Source: Peloplasma aerotolerans (lineage in GTDB: Bacteria; Bacillota_I; Bacilli_A; Acholeplasmatales; Acholeplasmataceae). From it: a stretch of DNA of 64,000 nt. Positions within the stretch are counted from its first letter, which is position 1; each line of letters starts with the position of its first letter. The notes under the pieces are model-generated. The model was not told the DNA's origin. It searched no databases and saw only the letters and a list, made by a program, of their open reading frames with translations. The position numbers and the translations under genes were made by a program. Below are positions 18,539 through 28,000 of the stretch, one piece after another. Where the stretch lies: assembly GCF_030012175.1 (NCBI RefSeq), contig NZ_JASCXW010000005.1, positions 1 through 64,000 on the forward strand, in the 5' to 3' direction.

Positions 18539-19516
18539 GTGAAGATAGCTCATTTTAGAAAAATCAATTTATCAATCTTATCACTGATCTTCATCTTATT
18601 AATCTTTGGAACTGTAACATATGCTTGGATATCCATGTCAACCATTAACAACATTGAAGGTATGTCGATTACAGCTACAGCAGGAAATGAACTTGAAATA
18701 TCACTCGATGGTGAAAACTTCGCAAACAACTTAACCATTCAAGAACTCAATGATCTCTTTGAAAACATTGTTCTAAGAGATGTTACAACAACAGATGGTA
18801 TAGATTTCACGCGAGGTGGACTAACACTCGGTGGACGAGCAACTCCAAATCAACATTATTTATCATTTGAGTTGTGGTTTAGAACAACAAGAACTGAACT
18901 TAACGTTTATCTCATCAACAATGTCAGTCATGAAATGGAATATGACTCAATAAAAGACGGTACTTATGTAGTATCAAGAGGCATAACTTGGATGAGTAGT
19001 CATGATTTCCAATATGGTCCTGAAATAACAGATATGATCTTTAGAGGAGAAACAAGACAATATTTTGCAAGTGAAGCAATCAGAATCGGTTCAGTTGAAC
19101 TACATGATGAATCCAATGAACTTGACAATAGAACCGATGAGCAACTCAAAAGATTTATATTTGATCCTTCAGAAAATGAAGGCAGAGGATATGGAAAACC
19201 CTACGGAGCTTATAGCTTCTTCAAAGAAAGAACAAGGGTTACTCTGGAATTACCCGAAACCCTACCTAATACATCATATCGATTATCAACACTTGATCCA
19301 ATCAATCCGTATCAAGCACTAGATAATGAGAGTTTGATTGCTACCTTGCAGGAAACCAATCAAGTCGATGCACAAGGTAGAACAATTTATCAAGGCAAAA
19401 TCAGAATTAATGTATGGATTGAAGGATGGGACGCAGACGCATTCGATGCAATTATCAATGACCGCATCAAAATACAACTGCAATTTAAGATAGCTAGAAG
19501 AGCTATAAATGAATAG
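18539..19516 (+). CDS. SipW/TasA-type fibre protein A2
   Basis: 325 residues. N-terminal hydrophobic segment followed by TVTYAWISMSTINNIEG, a typical SipW-dependent signal with likely processing near the AW. The C-terminus carries INVWIEGWDADAFDAI (~291-305), nearly the same signature as in A3. The middle holds FDPSENEGRGYGKPYGAYSFF and SYRLSTLDPINPYQALDNES, both closely conserved in the copy-B partner. Start is a GTG three bases after the A1 stop; an ATG two bases before it is out of frame and blocked at once, so translation is probably coupled to A1. No strong ribosome site is seen. Predicted secreted minor fibre subunit (inference). Confidence 0.72.
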   Translation: MKIAHFRKINLSILSLIFILLIFGTVTYAWISMSTINNIEGMSITATAGNELEISLDGENFANNLTIQELNDLFENIVLRDVTTTDGIDFTRGGLTLGGRATPNQHYLSFELWFRTTRTELNVYLINNVSHEMEYDSIKDGTYVVSRGITWMSSHDFQYGPEITDMIFRGETRQYFASEAIRIGSVELHDESNELDNRTDEQLKRFIFDPSENEGRGYGKPYGAYSFFKERTRVTLELPETLPNTSYRLSTLDPINPYQALDNESLIATLQETNQVDAQGRTIYQGKIRINVWIEGWDADAFDAIINDRIKIQLQFKIARRAINE

Positions 19517-19520
19517 GTTT

Positions 19521-19541
19521 CAATTTAACAATCGTTAATTG
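19521..19541 (+). other. mRNA stem-loop upstream of A3
   Basis: CAATTTAAC-AATC-GTTAATTG can pair with one bulge. It is not followed by T residues but by an A-rich, unstructured leader with a strong ribosome site. The equivalent spot in copy B (34328-34348) also has a stem-loop of different sequence. Confidence 0.5.
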
Positions 19542-19578
19542 ATAAAAAAAATAAAAAGAAAAAATAAGGAGAAAGAAA

Positions 19579-20523
19579 ATGAGTAAAGTTACTAGAAAAT
19601 TATTATTATCAGTATTATCAGTCGTTTTAACAGTCGTAGCACTTGGAACAACGACATTTGCGTGGTTTACAATAACCAATATTGCATCAGTTCAACCGTT
19701 TGAGGCACAAGTACTAGCAGATGCCGGTATTGAAATTGCATTAGGTGATCTCGGTGATGGTGTAAACCCATCGACGTTAAACTGGGTGACTACTTTAACA
19801 ACAGAAGATATTATGGCATATATAGGAGAATTAGGTACATTTAGATTTGATCATGTTACTACTTCAGATGGAATAGAGTTCTGGACTTTAGGTAGTGGAT
19901 CATTATCACGTGTTTATAGTGGATTTTTAGAAATCCCATTGCATTTTAGATCTAATAATGCAACTGGTATTAATTGGACAAGTGTTTCTTTAACGTCTGG
20001 TTTAACACCGTGGATTGCAGATGTTGCGTTTACTTCAGCACAAGGTGATGCTGTTCAATCAGGACAATCTATTTCAGTCGATGCAGCAAGTGCAATGAGA
20101 ATAGCTATTCAAGGTACAGTTAATGAAGATCCAAATCACGTTGTTGGTTATGAAAAAGCTGGAAGCACAACAAATGTTTATTTAGGCACTGGTGGAGACT
20201 TACGCGGTGATGAAATTGGTGAGCCTGAATCAGGTATATATTATGGTGCTAATGGTGCGATGAACTATTTCTATAGAAAAAATAATGAACTTCCTGCTGG
20301 AATTGATGCAGTAGCAACTTTAGCTACATTAACAGAAATTGGAGCAGAAAAAGTTCTAGATATGGAAAGTGGTCAAGCATTAACAGCTGGAAATGAGTAT
20401 TATGGAAAAGTTACATTACGTATTTGGCTAGAAGGTTGGGATGCAGATGCATACAACGCAATTTTAAACCGAGTAGTTACAGTTGCTTTAAGTTTCCAAG
20501 GCGACGTTGAGGACCAAGAATAA
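19579..20523 (+). CDS. SipW/TasA-type fibre protein A3, candidate major subunit
   Basis: 314 residues. The leader (MSKVTRKLLLSVLSVVLTVV...) followed by GTTTFAWFTITN is a textbook SipW-dependent signal and is almost identical to that of the copy-B partner. The mature part is acidic, glycine/threonine-rich and predicted all-beta, and ends with LRIWLEGWDADAYNAIL (~281-296). An A-rich leader with AATAAGGAGAAAG gives very good translation. The gene is bracketed by a stem-loop on each side, which would favour a stable processed message. These signals suggest it is the abundant subunit of the structure (inference). It is followed by the signal peptidase gene, as tasA-like genes sit beside sipW in Bacillus. 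Confidence 0.75.
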   Translation: MSKVTRKLLLSVLSVVLTVVALGTTTFAWFTITNIASVQPFEAQVLADAGIEIALGDLGDGVNPSTLNWVTTLTTEDIMAYIGELGTFRFDHVTTSDGIEFWTLGSGSLSRVYSGFLEIPLHFRSNNATGINWTSVSLTSGLTPWIADVAFTSAQGDAVQSGQSISVDAASAMRIAIQGTVNEDPNHVVGYEKAGSTTNVYLGTGGDLRGDEIGEPESGIYYGANGAMNYFYRKNNELPAGIDAVATLATLTEIGAEKVLDMESGQALTAGNEYYGKVTLRIWLEGWDADAYNAILNRVVTVALSFQGDVEDQE

Positions 20524-20554
20524 TTAAACTTTCTAGGTAACTTCATTTTAGTGA

Positions 20555-20582
20555 GGATTGGTGTAAATGTTTACACCAATCC
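20555..20582 (+). other. Strong stem-loop between A3 and the signal peptidase gene
   Basis: Perfect 13-base inverted repeat GGATTGGTGTAAA-TG-TTTACACCAATCC. No T tract follows (next bases ACTCCATCTTG), so it looks like an mRNA stabiliser or processing site rather than a terminator. A different but equally strong hairpin occupies the same place in copy B. Confidence 0.75.
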
Positions 20583-20633
20583 ACTCCATCTTGAAGTTAA
20601 TATAGTTTATTAGATCAAAACAAGGAGTATTAT

Positions 20634-21335
20634 ATGGAAAAGAAAAAACCAGCAGGCATCAAAGTCCTGAGAGTATCCATGAATGTATTATTTTACACGT
20701 TAATCCTATTTTTAATGGTCTTTTCAATTGCAAACATTAAAATCAAAACAGAAAATGATATTGCTAATGTCTTTGGCATGGGCTTCTTATCTGTACAATC
20801 TGATTCGATGGCTGGCAATGAAAAAGATTCATTTAGCCAAGGTGATATGGTATTCGTTAAGCTGTTAAATGATAGTCATCGTCAAAACCTTCAAGTCGGC
20901 GATGTTATTACTTATTATGATATATCTATTAAAGCTTTTAACACGCATAGAATTGTTGAAGTTTTAGAACTTGATGGAGAAAAGTTTTTATACACTAAAG
21001 GTGATAATACATCAGGTATAGATAAGCCCATTCATATATCAGAAGCTATAGCGGTTCACCAATCATCAGTAAGTTCATTAGGAACTACATTAGATTATTT
21101 ACAATCACCTGGAGGATTCGCATTATTTGTGATCTTACCAGTCGCAGTATTGTTAATTGTCGAAGGTATATTCTTAGCAAGAAATTTATTGAATATGAAT
21201 AGAGTTAAGCTTGAAGAGAAATTTAAAAAAGAAGTTAAACAAACTCAAGAGAGCTTAGAAACAGAGTACGAGAAAATCCGTAAGCAAGTCTTAGCAGAGA
21301 TAGAAATGAACAAGAACTTAAAAACAAGTAGATAG
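20634..21335 (+). CDS. SipW-like type I signal peptidase, copy A
   Basis: 233 residues. N-terminal membrane helix (~17-35), then the catalytic box VQSDSM with serine ~58. A histidine at ~105 in FNTHRIVEV takes the place of the lysine of usual bacterial enzymes, which marks the archaeal/ER-type SipW group, and an aspartate lies in TKGDNTSGID. A second membrane helix (~163-183) is followed by a charged coiled-coil tail of ~45 residues. It should remove the AWFT-type signals of the neighbouring secreted proteins on the outer side of the membrane. The ATG follows AAGGAGTATTAT. Strong resemblance to the copy-B partner at 35481. Confidence 0.92.
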   Translation: MEKKKPAGIKVLRVSMNVLFYTLILFLMVFSIANIKIKTENDIANVFGMGFLSVQSDSMAGNEKDSFSQGDMVFVKLLNDSHRQNLQVGDVITYYDISIKAFNTHRIVEVLELDGEKFLYTKGDNTSGIDKPIHISEAIAVHQSSVSSLGTTLDYLQSPGGFALFVILPVAVLLIVEGIFLARNLLNMNRVKLEEKFKKEVKQTQESLETEYEKIRKQVLAEIEMNKNLKTSR

Positions 21336-21359
21336 CAAACACGATTTATTGGAGGATAT

Positions 21360-22886
21360 ATGGTCGAATTTGGACGTTATTATATCAACTTCATTAGAGA
21401 ATTTTTTGAGAATGTTGGTGCATTTTTTAGAGGTTTATTCGAAGTCTTCGTAGGATTCTTCGTTAATGATATTGGTCAAATGTTTAGCAACTTCATCATA
21501 TCAAGTATCCACTTTACATTACTCGATTGGGTAATGACTTTAATCGTGTTTGCAATTAACATTGTCTTTATTGTCTTTTTGACAATGAAAGTTGCACAAG
21601 CACTTAAGAAATATATTAAGTTTAGAAAAGAAGAAATAGAAAAAGATGAATTGGTAGCTGAAATAGCTTTCTTGAATCAAAAAACGATGGAACTCATCGA
21701 TGAGAAAAACAAGATATTAGCTTTAAAGGTATCTAATTTAGGCATTAATCCAAATGGTGATGATGAAGATATTGAGTTAACAGAAGAGGAAATAGCAACT
21801 TCAAGATTTGTGAAATTACTTCAAGTCGATAAAAAATATGAAGATACAATTACACAAATTCATATGAATGAAAATGATATGATTACACTGAATGAACTCG
21901 TTGTTAGATTTATAAACTTTTCTGCAAACAAACTTGGTCTTTATTATGATCGAAAGATCATTTCAGCATTCTTTTCTGGTATGGCAGCATCTAAAACAAT
22001 GATTTTAGAAGGTATTTCTGGTACAGGTAAAACATCATTACCTTACGCAATGGGAAAATTCTTCCAACATGATGCAAGTATTATTGCTGTTCAGCCTTCG
22101 TGGAGAGATCGTGCAGAAATGATTGGTTATTTAAATGAGTTTACCAAAAAATTTAACGAAACAGATTTTTTAAAGGCAATTTATGAGACAACATATCGTG
22201 ATGATATCAATATCATCGTCTTAGATGAAATGAACTTAGCACGTGTAGAATATTACTTTGCTGAGCTACTGTCATTACTAGAAATGCCAGATCATGATGC
22301 TTGGTTAGTAGATGTTGTACCTGATACACAACCTGGTGACCCTAAAAATCTAATCAACGGTAAATTATTGTTACCGCAAAACGTATGGTTTATTGGTACA
22401 GCAAATAAAGATGATTCAACATTTATTATTACTGATAAAGTTTATGACCGCGCTACACCGATTGAAATTAACACGAAGAGTCAATATATTGATGCACCAA
22501 AAACTGAGGGAGTAACATTTAGTTATGATTATCTTCAAGAGTTGTTTGGACAAGCATATAAAGATCATCCAATGAGTTTACCAGCAATTGAAAATCTTGA
22601 AAAATTAGATAACTTTATCACTAAAAACTTTAAAGTTACTTTTGGTAACCGTATTATGAAGCAAATTAGAGCATTTGTTCCAGTCTATGTTGCTTGTGGT
22701 GGTTCAGAATATGAAGCACTTGATTATATGGTTGCACGTAAGATCTTTAGAAAATTTGAAGGATTGAACTTGCCATTTTTACAAACTGAAATTAATGACT
22801 TGTCAAAACTTCTAGATAAACTATTTGGTAAAAATAATTTTGAAGAGTGTCAAGCATTTCTAAACAATATTAAAAAGCAGTTTTAA
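21360..22886 (+). CDS. Membrane-anchored McrB/MoxR-like AAA+ ATPase, copy A
   Basis: 508 residues. Amphipathic N-terminus rich in Phe, a membrane helix at ~57-79, a coiled-coil linker (~85-125), then an AAA+ module: Walker A GISGTGKTS (~218-226), the McrB-type stretch VQPSWRDRAEMIGYL, Walker B IIVLDEMNLARVEYYF (~284-299), and the sensor region WFIGTANKDDS (~342). This is the McrB/AAA_5 family, normally GTP- or ATP-driven motors. Here it is tied to the membrane, with no nuclease next to it, inside an operon of secreted beta proteins, so a role in assembly, secretion or quality control of the fibre is more likely than restriction (inference). Very highly conserved with the copy-B partner. Confidence 0.85.
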   Translation: MVEFGRYYINFIREFFENVGAFFRGLFEVFVGFFVNDIGQMFSNFIISSIHFTLLDWVMTLIVFAINIVFIVFLTMKVAQALKKYIKFRKEEIEKDELVAEIAFLNQKTMELIDEKNKILALKVSNLGINPNGDDEDIELTEEEIATSRFVKLLQVDKKYEDTITQIHMNENDMITLNELVVRFINFSANKLGLYYDRKIISAFFSGMAASKTMILEGISGTGKTSLPYAMGKFFQHDASIIAVQPSWRDRAEMIGYLNEFTKKFNETDFLKAIYETTYRDDINIIVLDEMNLARVEYYFAELLSLLEMPDHDAWLVDVVPDTQPGDPKNLINGKLLLPQNVWFIGTANKDDSTFIITDKVYDRATPIEINTKSQYIDAPKTEGVTFSYDYLQELFGQAYKDHPMSLPAIENLEKLDNFITKNFKVTFGNRIMKQIRAFVPVYVACGGSEYEALDYMVARKIFRKFEGLNLPFLQTEINDLSKLLDKLFGKNNFEECQAFLNNIKKQF

Positions 22887-22898
22887 GGTGGTGAAATG

Positions 22899-23663
22899 AT
22901 GACAAATAATAATACAAACACATTACGCCGTTTAATGCTTGTCTCTGTTGTATATTTCCTTTTAGCATTAAGTGTTTTTACAGTCGTTGTTTATGCATGG
23001 TTTACATTAACCAATACGAATCTCACAGCTTTAGTATCTAAAGTATCTGAAGTTGAAGCAGAATATGAATTTTATGTGTATAAAGATCAATTGCATAATG
23101 GAAGTACAAATTTAACATTAATTGATAATGTATGTCTAACAGAAACTGATGATTTATGTTATCGATATATTCCGAATCCAACAACAGCACATTTAATTGA
23201 TGGTAGTGTTGCACCTGGAGAGCGCTTTTCATTTGCAATAAAAATTTTAAACATCGGATCATCACAGGCTTATTTGAAACTTGATTTTGGTGGTGTAGAG
23301 TCTAGTGGTTACGATTTAGCAGTTAATAAGATACAAACAGCATTTTTATATGAAGTCACCCAGATATCATACATCATTGATGGGGTTGAATCAGAAGATA
23401 TGAAAGAAAATGCTCCTAGTATTTATCATTCAAGTTATTTTTCATCTAACAGTGAGATGATATATCCACTGGTAAAAAACATACCTATGACTGTAGGTGG
23501 AGCTAATAACTCCATGGTCGTTATTTATTTTGATTTATATTTTGATCCAACTATATATGGTGAGGATGAGTTTGGTGTTCCTTATACAAATAGTAATATA
23601 TTTAAAAAACAGTCTTTTATCGTAGAGCATGTCTATATGATTATTACTGCAAATACGGACTAA
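22899..23663 (+). CDS. TasA-like secreted protein A6 with cysteine pair
   Basis: 254 residues. Hydrophobic leader (~13-32) ending in VYAWFTLTN. The region SVAPGERFSFAIKILNIGSSQAY follows the pattern of TasA/camelysin proteins (Pro-Gly, then a strand, then N-x-G-S), making this the most TasA-like member of the set. Two cysteines eight apart in NVCLTETDDLCYRY (~79-87) are kept in the copy-B partner and could form an extracellular disulfide. The first ATG (22896) is directly followed by a second; I choose the second, which has better spacing from AAGGTGGTGA and aligns with the copy-B start. Directly behind the ATPase gene. Confidence 0.75.
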   Translation: MTNNNTNTLRRLMLVSVVYFLLALSVFTVVVYAWFTLTNTNLTALVSKVSEVEAEYEFYVYKDQLHNGSTNLTLIDNVCLTETDDLCYRYIPNPTTAHLIDGSVAPGERFSFAIKILNIGSSQAYLKLDFGGVESSGYDLAVNKIQTAFLYEVTQISYIIDGVESEDMKENAPSIYHSSYFSSNSEMIYPLVKNIPMTVGGANNSMVVIYFDLYFDPTIYGEDEFGVPYTNSNIFKKQSFIVEHVYMIITANTD

Positions 23664-23695
23664 ACCAAAGGCTTTAAGTTAGAAAGGAGATCCTG

Positions 23696-24352
23696 ATGAA
23701 AAAACATTTAATCATTGCACTTTCTATCTTTTTAATCATTGTCTCTATCACTGGAGTAACGTATACTTGGTTTACTTATGTGCATAGGAAGTCTTTAGCA
23801 CAGTTTGTTTCTAACGAGATTGAAGTTATCGCGGAAATCAATCAAACGATTGTTATCGACGAAATTCTTATGGATAATTTATCATTTATCGATTATGAAA
23901 ATGATTTAATTCAAGATCAGACCGGTATGTTAAGTTATATGTCATCAACAATTGAAATTGTCGTTAGAATTCCTAATGGATCTCCATTATCAAAACACAA
24001 AATTCAATTTGAGAATTTATCTAATGATGATAGTCTTATTTATTTAATTGTCTATGATGGCATGAATTTAGAAGAACCCTATACATTTACAAAAAACTAT
24101 CATGAACGCATTGGAATTATTATTGATGGATTAACGACTAAAGCAGATCGGTTGAATGCGATTAGTAGTTATAATCAACAAGTACTAGATGACTTATATC
24201 AAGTAATAACCAAATCAGATGATGTCCTATTTTTGCAAATTGCAATCTGGGGAGACTATGATGCAGTGGTTGATCAAACCAATTATCTCAATCAAGTCTA
24301 TGCATTTCGTTTCGTTATTGATACTGTAAGCTCAAAAGGTGAGGTGAGTTAG
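23696..24352 (+). CDS. SipW/TasA-type secreted protein A7
   Basis: 218 residues. Leader of ~20 hydrophobic residues ending in VTYTWFTYVHRKSLAQF, a SipW-type signal, then a predicted beta-rich mature part with few recognisable motifs. It ends with FRFVIDTVSSKGEVS, which is also conserved in the partner at 41251. Very strong ribosome site (AGAAAGGAGATCCTG). The next gene starts two bases after its stop. In copy B the equivalent gene is the first one behind the internal riboswitch. Function unknown; probably a minor fibre or accessory component. Confidence 0.68.
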   Translation: MKKHLIIALSIFLIIVSITGVTYTWFTYVHRKSLAQFVSNEIEVIAEINQTIVIDEILMDNLSFIDYENDLIQDQTGMLSYMSSTIEIVVRIPNGSPLSKHKIQFENLSNDDSLIYLIVYDGMNLEEPYTFTKNYHERIGIIIDGLTTKADRLNAISSYNQQVLDDLYQVITKSDDVLFLQIAIWGDYDAVVDQTNYLNQVYAFRFVIDTVSSKGEVS

Positions 24353-24354
24353 AT

Positions 24355-25038
24355 ATGAGAAAATTAAATAATAAATGGGTAATCATAACCATACTATATT
24401 TGATATTATTGATATCATCTTTTGCGATTACCTATGCTTATTATGTCTCACAAAAAGCGTATGGCATAACTTTACAAACAGGAGAGTTTGAAGTAGAAAT
24501 CTTTATCTCTTTTGATAACAATGCCATTTTAATTGATAGTCCTTATTATGATCAAGAAAAAAATGTTGTCCTGGTTAATAGTTATGATCCAAATAGCGAA
24601 AACTATATCGGGAAACTTAAAATATCAGTTTTAATTACACCAGCAGTTGCTGCTCGTGTCCGTTTTAAAATTATGGATGAATGGGAACTTACAAGAACTT
24701 ACTTAGATCAAAACCCTGAATATCCAGTTGATCCCGTTGTTGAATCAATTTATCATACTGCTAAAGATGAGACATACTATCCGTTTTCATTGTTAAAAGT
24801 TGATCCAACATTTGATGTTAAATTTGATTTAGATAGCTATGCCTATTTTAATGATGTTCTTCAACATGGTAAGCCAAGAATGATTCATTTGATTGACGGT
24901 GGAGACAGGTTTTTAGTACGTTCGAATAATATTTTCGAAGAAACAGTTTATATTAAACTTGGTTTTCTAATTGAAGTTGTTCAAGCAAATCGTATCGTAG
25001 AATTATGGGGGATCGATCAAACATTTTATACAGAATAA
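24355..25038 (+). CDS. SipW/TasA-type secreted protein A8
   Basis: 227 residues. Leader followed by AITYAYYVSQKAYGITLQ, close to the TasA/camelysin type of processing site. The mature part has two very conserved stretches shared with the copy-B partner: YDPNSENYIGKLKISVLITP and DEWELTRTYLDQNPEYP. It is coupled to A7 (start two bases after its stop, ribosome site GAGGTG inside A7) and followed after 11 bases by the giant protein gene. The tight linkage A7-A8-giant is kept in copy B, so these three probably act together (inference). Confidence 0.7.
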   Translation: MRKLNNKWVIITILYLILLISSFAITYAYYVSQKAYGITLQTGEFEVEIFISFDNNAILIDSPYYDQEKNVVLVNSYDPNSENYIGKLKISVLITPAVAARVRFKIMDEWELTRTYLDQNPEYPVDPVVESIYHTAKDETYYPFSLLKVDPTFDVKFDLDSYAYFNDVLQHGKPRMIHLIDGGDRFLVRSNNIFEETVYIKLGFLIEVVQANRIVELWGIDQTFYTE

Positions 25039-25049
25039 GAGGTGAAAAT

Positions 25050-28000
25050 ATGACAAAAACAATTGTAAAAAAAATCGTCTTACTTGTTTTTGTCGTGGTT
25101 TCACTTTTTTTGTTTATAAACTCTGTGGGACTTTCAAAAATAGGTGCATATGACGTTCAAATGTTTAGTCCTTGGAAAGGAAACGATTTAGATTTTAGTC
25201 ATCTAGAAGATATCCCTTTTGAAAGTTCATATCAACCATTTAAGACCATCATAGAATCAACACAAGAAGTTAATATGAATCATTATTATGTTATCGAAGA
25301 CGCCTATGACTTATATAAACTGTCAGAACTTAGTTTGGGTGAAGATAAGATTACTTATTTGAGTTTAAATTATGTATTAGGTAATAATATTGACTACTAT
25401 GATACTGTATTAGAAAATATTAACCATAGATTCCATCCAATAGGCTTTATAGAGCCTTTTGTTGGAACATTTGATGGACAGGGTTTTGAAATATCAAACT
25501 TGTATTTTCAAACGATATTAGATGAAGAAACTTATAACAATCAATATTCAGGATTGCGTTTTTTCTCAATGTTTTCTAAAGTTGGGATTCAAGGAACAAT
25601 TAAAAATTTAGGATTGATTAATCCGATTATTATTCAACCAATTGAATGGGGAATCATGGATCATGCTTCAGCTTTAGTTGGTGAAAATTATGGACACATC
25701 GAAAATGTTTACCTAATTGATACAAGAATGGAAACTGCTGGTTTCCATGTTGAAGGTGCATTTCATGTATCTGGTATGATTTCTATTAATCAAGGAACTG
25801 TTAGCAATGCATTTATAGCAACTCCTTATGTTAAATCAAATGCTGTCGTTAATCTTCAATCGATTAATGTCTTTATGCATCAAAATTATGGAATTGTTAC
25901 ACAATCATATTATGATCAAAGTATTTATGGAGATATCAATGGATTAACCAATCATGTTGTTGGTTTGAGTACAGAAGATTTTCAAGATGATGCATATTTT
26001 TCTAATGCTTGGTACTTTAACGATCATTATTTAGGATTAACTTTGCAAGTCTATGAAGAATCACAAGCATCCTTAAACCATACATATCCAATTTTACAAG
26101 GTTTATCATATGATCAAGGTGTTTTGCAAATAAGTAACGCTATTGAGTTTAATTATATGAATAAGCTTTTGGTTCTATCAGGATTTTTTAGATCTAGACA
26201 TTATCAAGTTGTAAAAGATATTGATATGAATCAAATTGCACGAGGTGCATATCGAGGTGCAAGTGTTGGATTTAATGGTGAATTTTCAAGTGCACTTCGC
26301 ACACCACAAAGTTCACTTTATGAAAGAAGTATTGATCAAGGTGGAGATCTTAATTATCACACAGTGATAGGATTAAAAATATGTCATGCCTCAGAAGTAG
26401 GTAATTTTTCTAGTTATGCGATGTTTGCTTCATTGTTTGGAATTGTTAGAAATGTCAATTTTGTTCGTTTTGAAATTACAACAAACGACTTGCAAACTCA
26501 TACGAATAAAACAAAAATTTTAATCGGTACAATTGCTGGACAAATGAACAATGGCAGAATAGAAAATGTTCATATTCTAGGTGATATTGATATAATATCT
26601 ATTCAAACCTCTACAACTAGAATATACGCTGGAGGCGTTATTGGTGAAGGTTCAGGTACAATAAAAAATGTCTCTACTAAAGGAACAATAACACATGGAG
26701 TACAAATCTATGCATCTAAGAACAATGAAAGTTCTACTGCAGGTATCATCGCTAAATCGAATGGTATAACCATAGAAAATCTCATTAATAGCTTTGATGT
26801 AATGGGTATGAGTTATTCAAATCATGTATCATCAAAACATTATGTATCTGGAGTGATTGGATACGGAAAAGTAAATAGTTTAACTAAAGTAGTTAACTTA
26901 GGACATATTAAGTCTCACGATGTTTTAGGCTATATGGATACACTGTATATCAGTGGTATTATCGGACTACAAATGAGTCAAAATAATGAAATAGAAAAAG
27001 TATACAATCAAGGTTCTATAACCACTTATATGACAAATCCAATGACGCTAAGTCTATCTGGATTTGGTTCAGTTGATGGTAGTTTGGATGCTAGTGAATC
27101 AACATATCTCTACCGAAGCTTAACGAATAATGGCATCATTTCATTAAACCATCCAAACGGCAATCAATTTACGGAATTAGAGTTAAGTGAAATGGATATA
27201 AAAATATCAAGCTTAATTATTGCTGATGCAGTTGATGCATCCTTTTATGGCTTGTTTAATGAAAGAAGTATATCTCTGGATTTAAGTTTAATTGACGCAT
27301 ATAGTTCAAATCTAATTATTTCTAACTCTAATAAATCATCAATTACTCAATCTTATAACACTGGAAATATTACATTGACATCAGAAAATACTATAGTTAA
27401 AGAAAATATTAGAGTGTCTGGGAATATATTGGGGTCTAATATTTCAATGACGCATTTGAGAAATGAAGGAAACATTAATGTTTCGTTTAACAATGCATCA
27501 CTGAATAACAATGGTCAATTATATGTATTTGGTTTGTTTGAAGATGTTAGTCAAGATATGACTGCAAACGATGGTTTCAATGGAGGAGACATCACGATAT
27601 CAAAAGCACCATCAGTTGATGTTTATCATGATATATGGGTATCAGGTATTGGTTACAAACATTCAAATACAAATTATATGGATGAACACCATATCGATCC
27701 AACATCGATTCAAATTACTGATATTACAGGATCAATGAATCATTTTATTAATGATGGTGATTTATCGATTGTAGGAGATTATCATAGCTCTACAAGAGCA
27801 TCAGGTATTCTGCTTCATAATTATGGATTGCTTACTAAAGCAATCAATCTAGGTTCAATTCAAAATAAAAATAATCTTCAGGTCTTAAATCACGAAGTTG
27901 AGTCATCAGGTATTGTTTATATGATGATTGGTGCATATGCTCAAGTTAAAGACTCAGCAAATTATGGTGATATTGTTTCAGTTTCGACAACAGATCAGGG

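Noticed and set aside
25005-25049. Upstream ATG start for giant protein A
   Set aside because: It would overlap the end of A8 and put a polar stretch ahead of the signal segment; the ATG at 25050 has GAGGTG at proper distance and matches the copy-B N-terminus.
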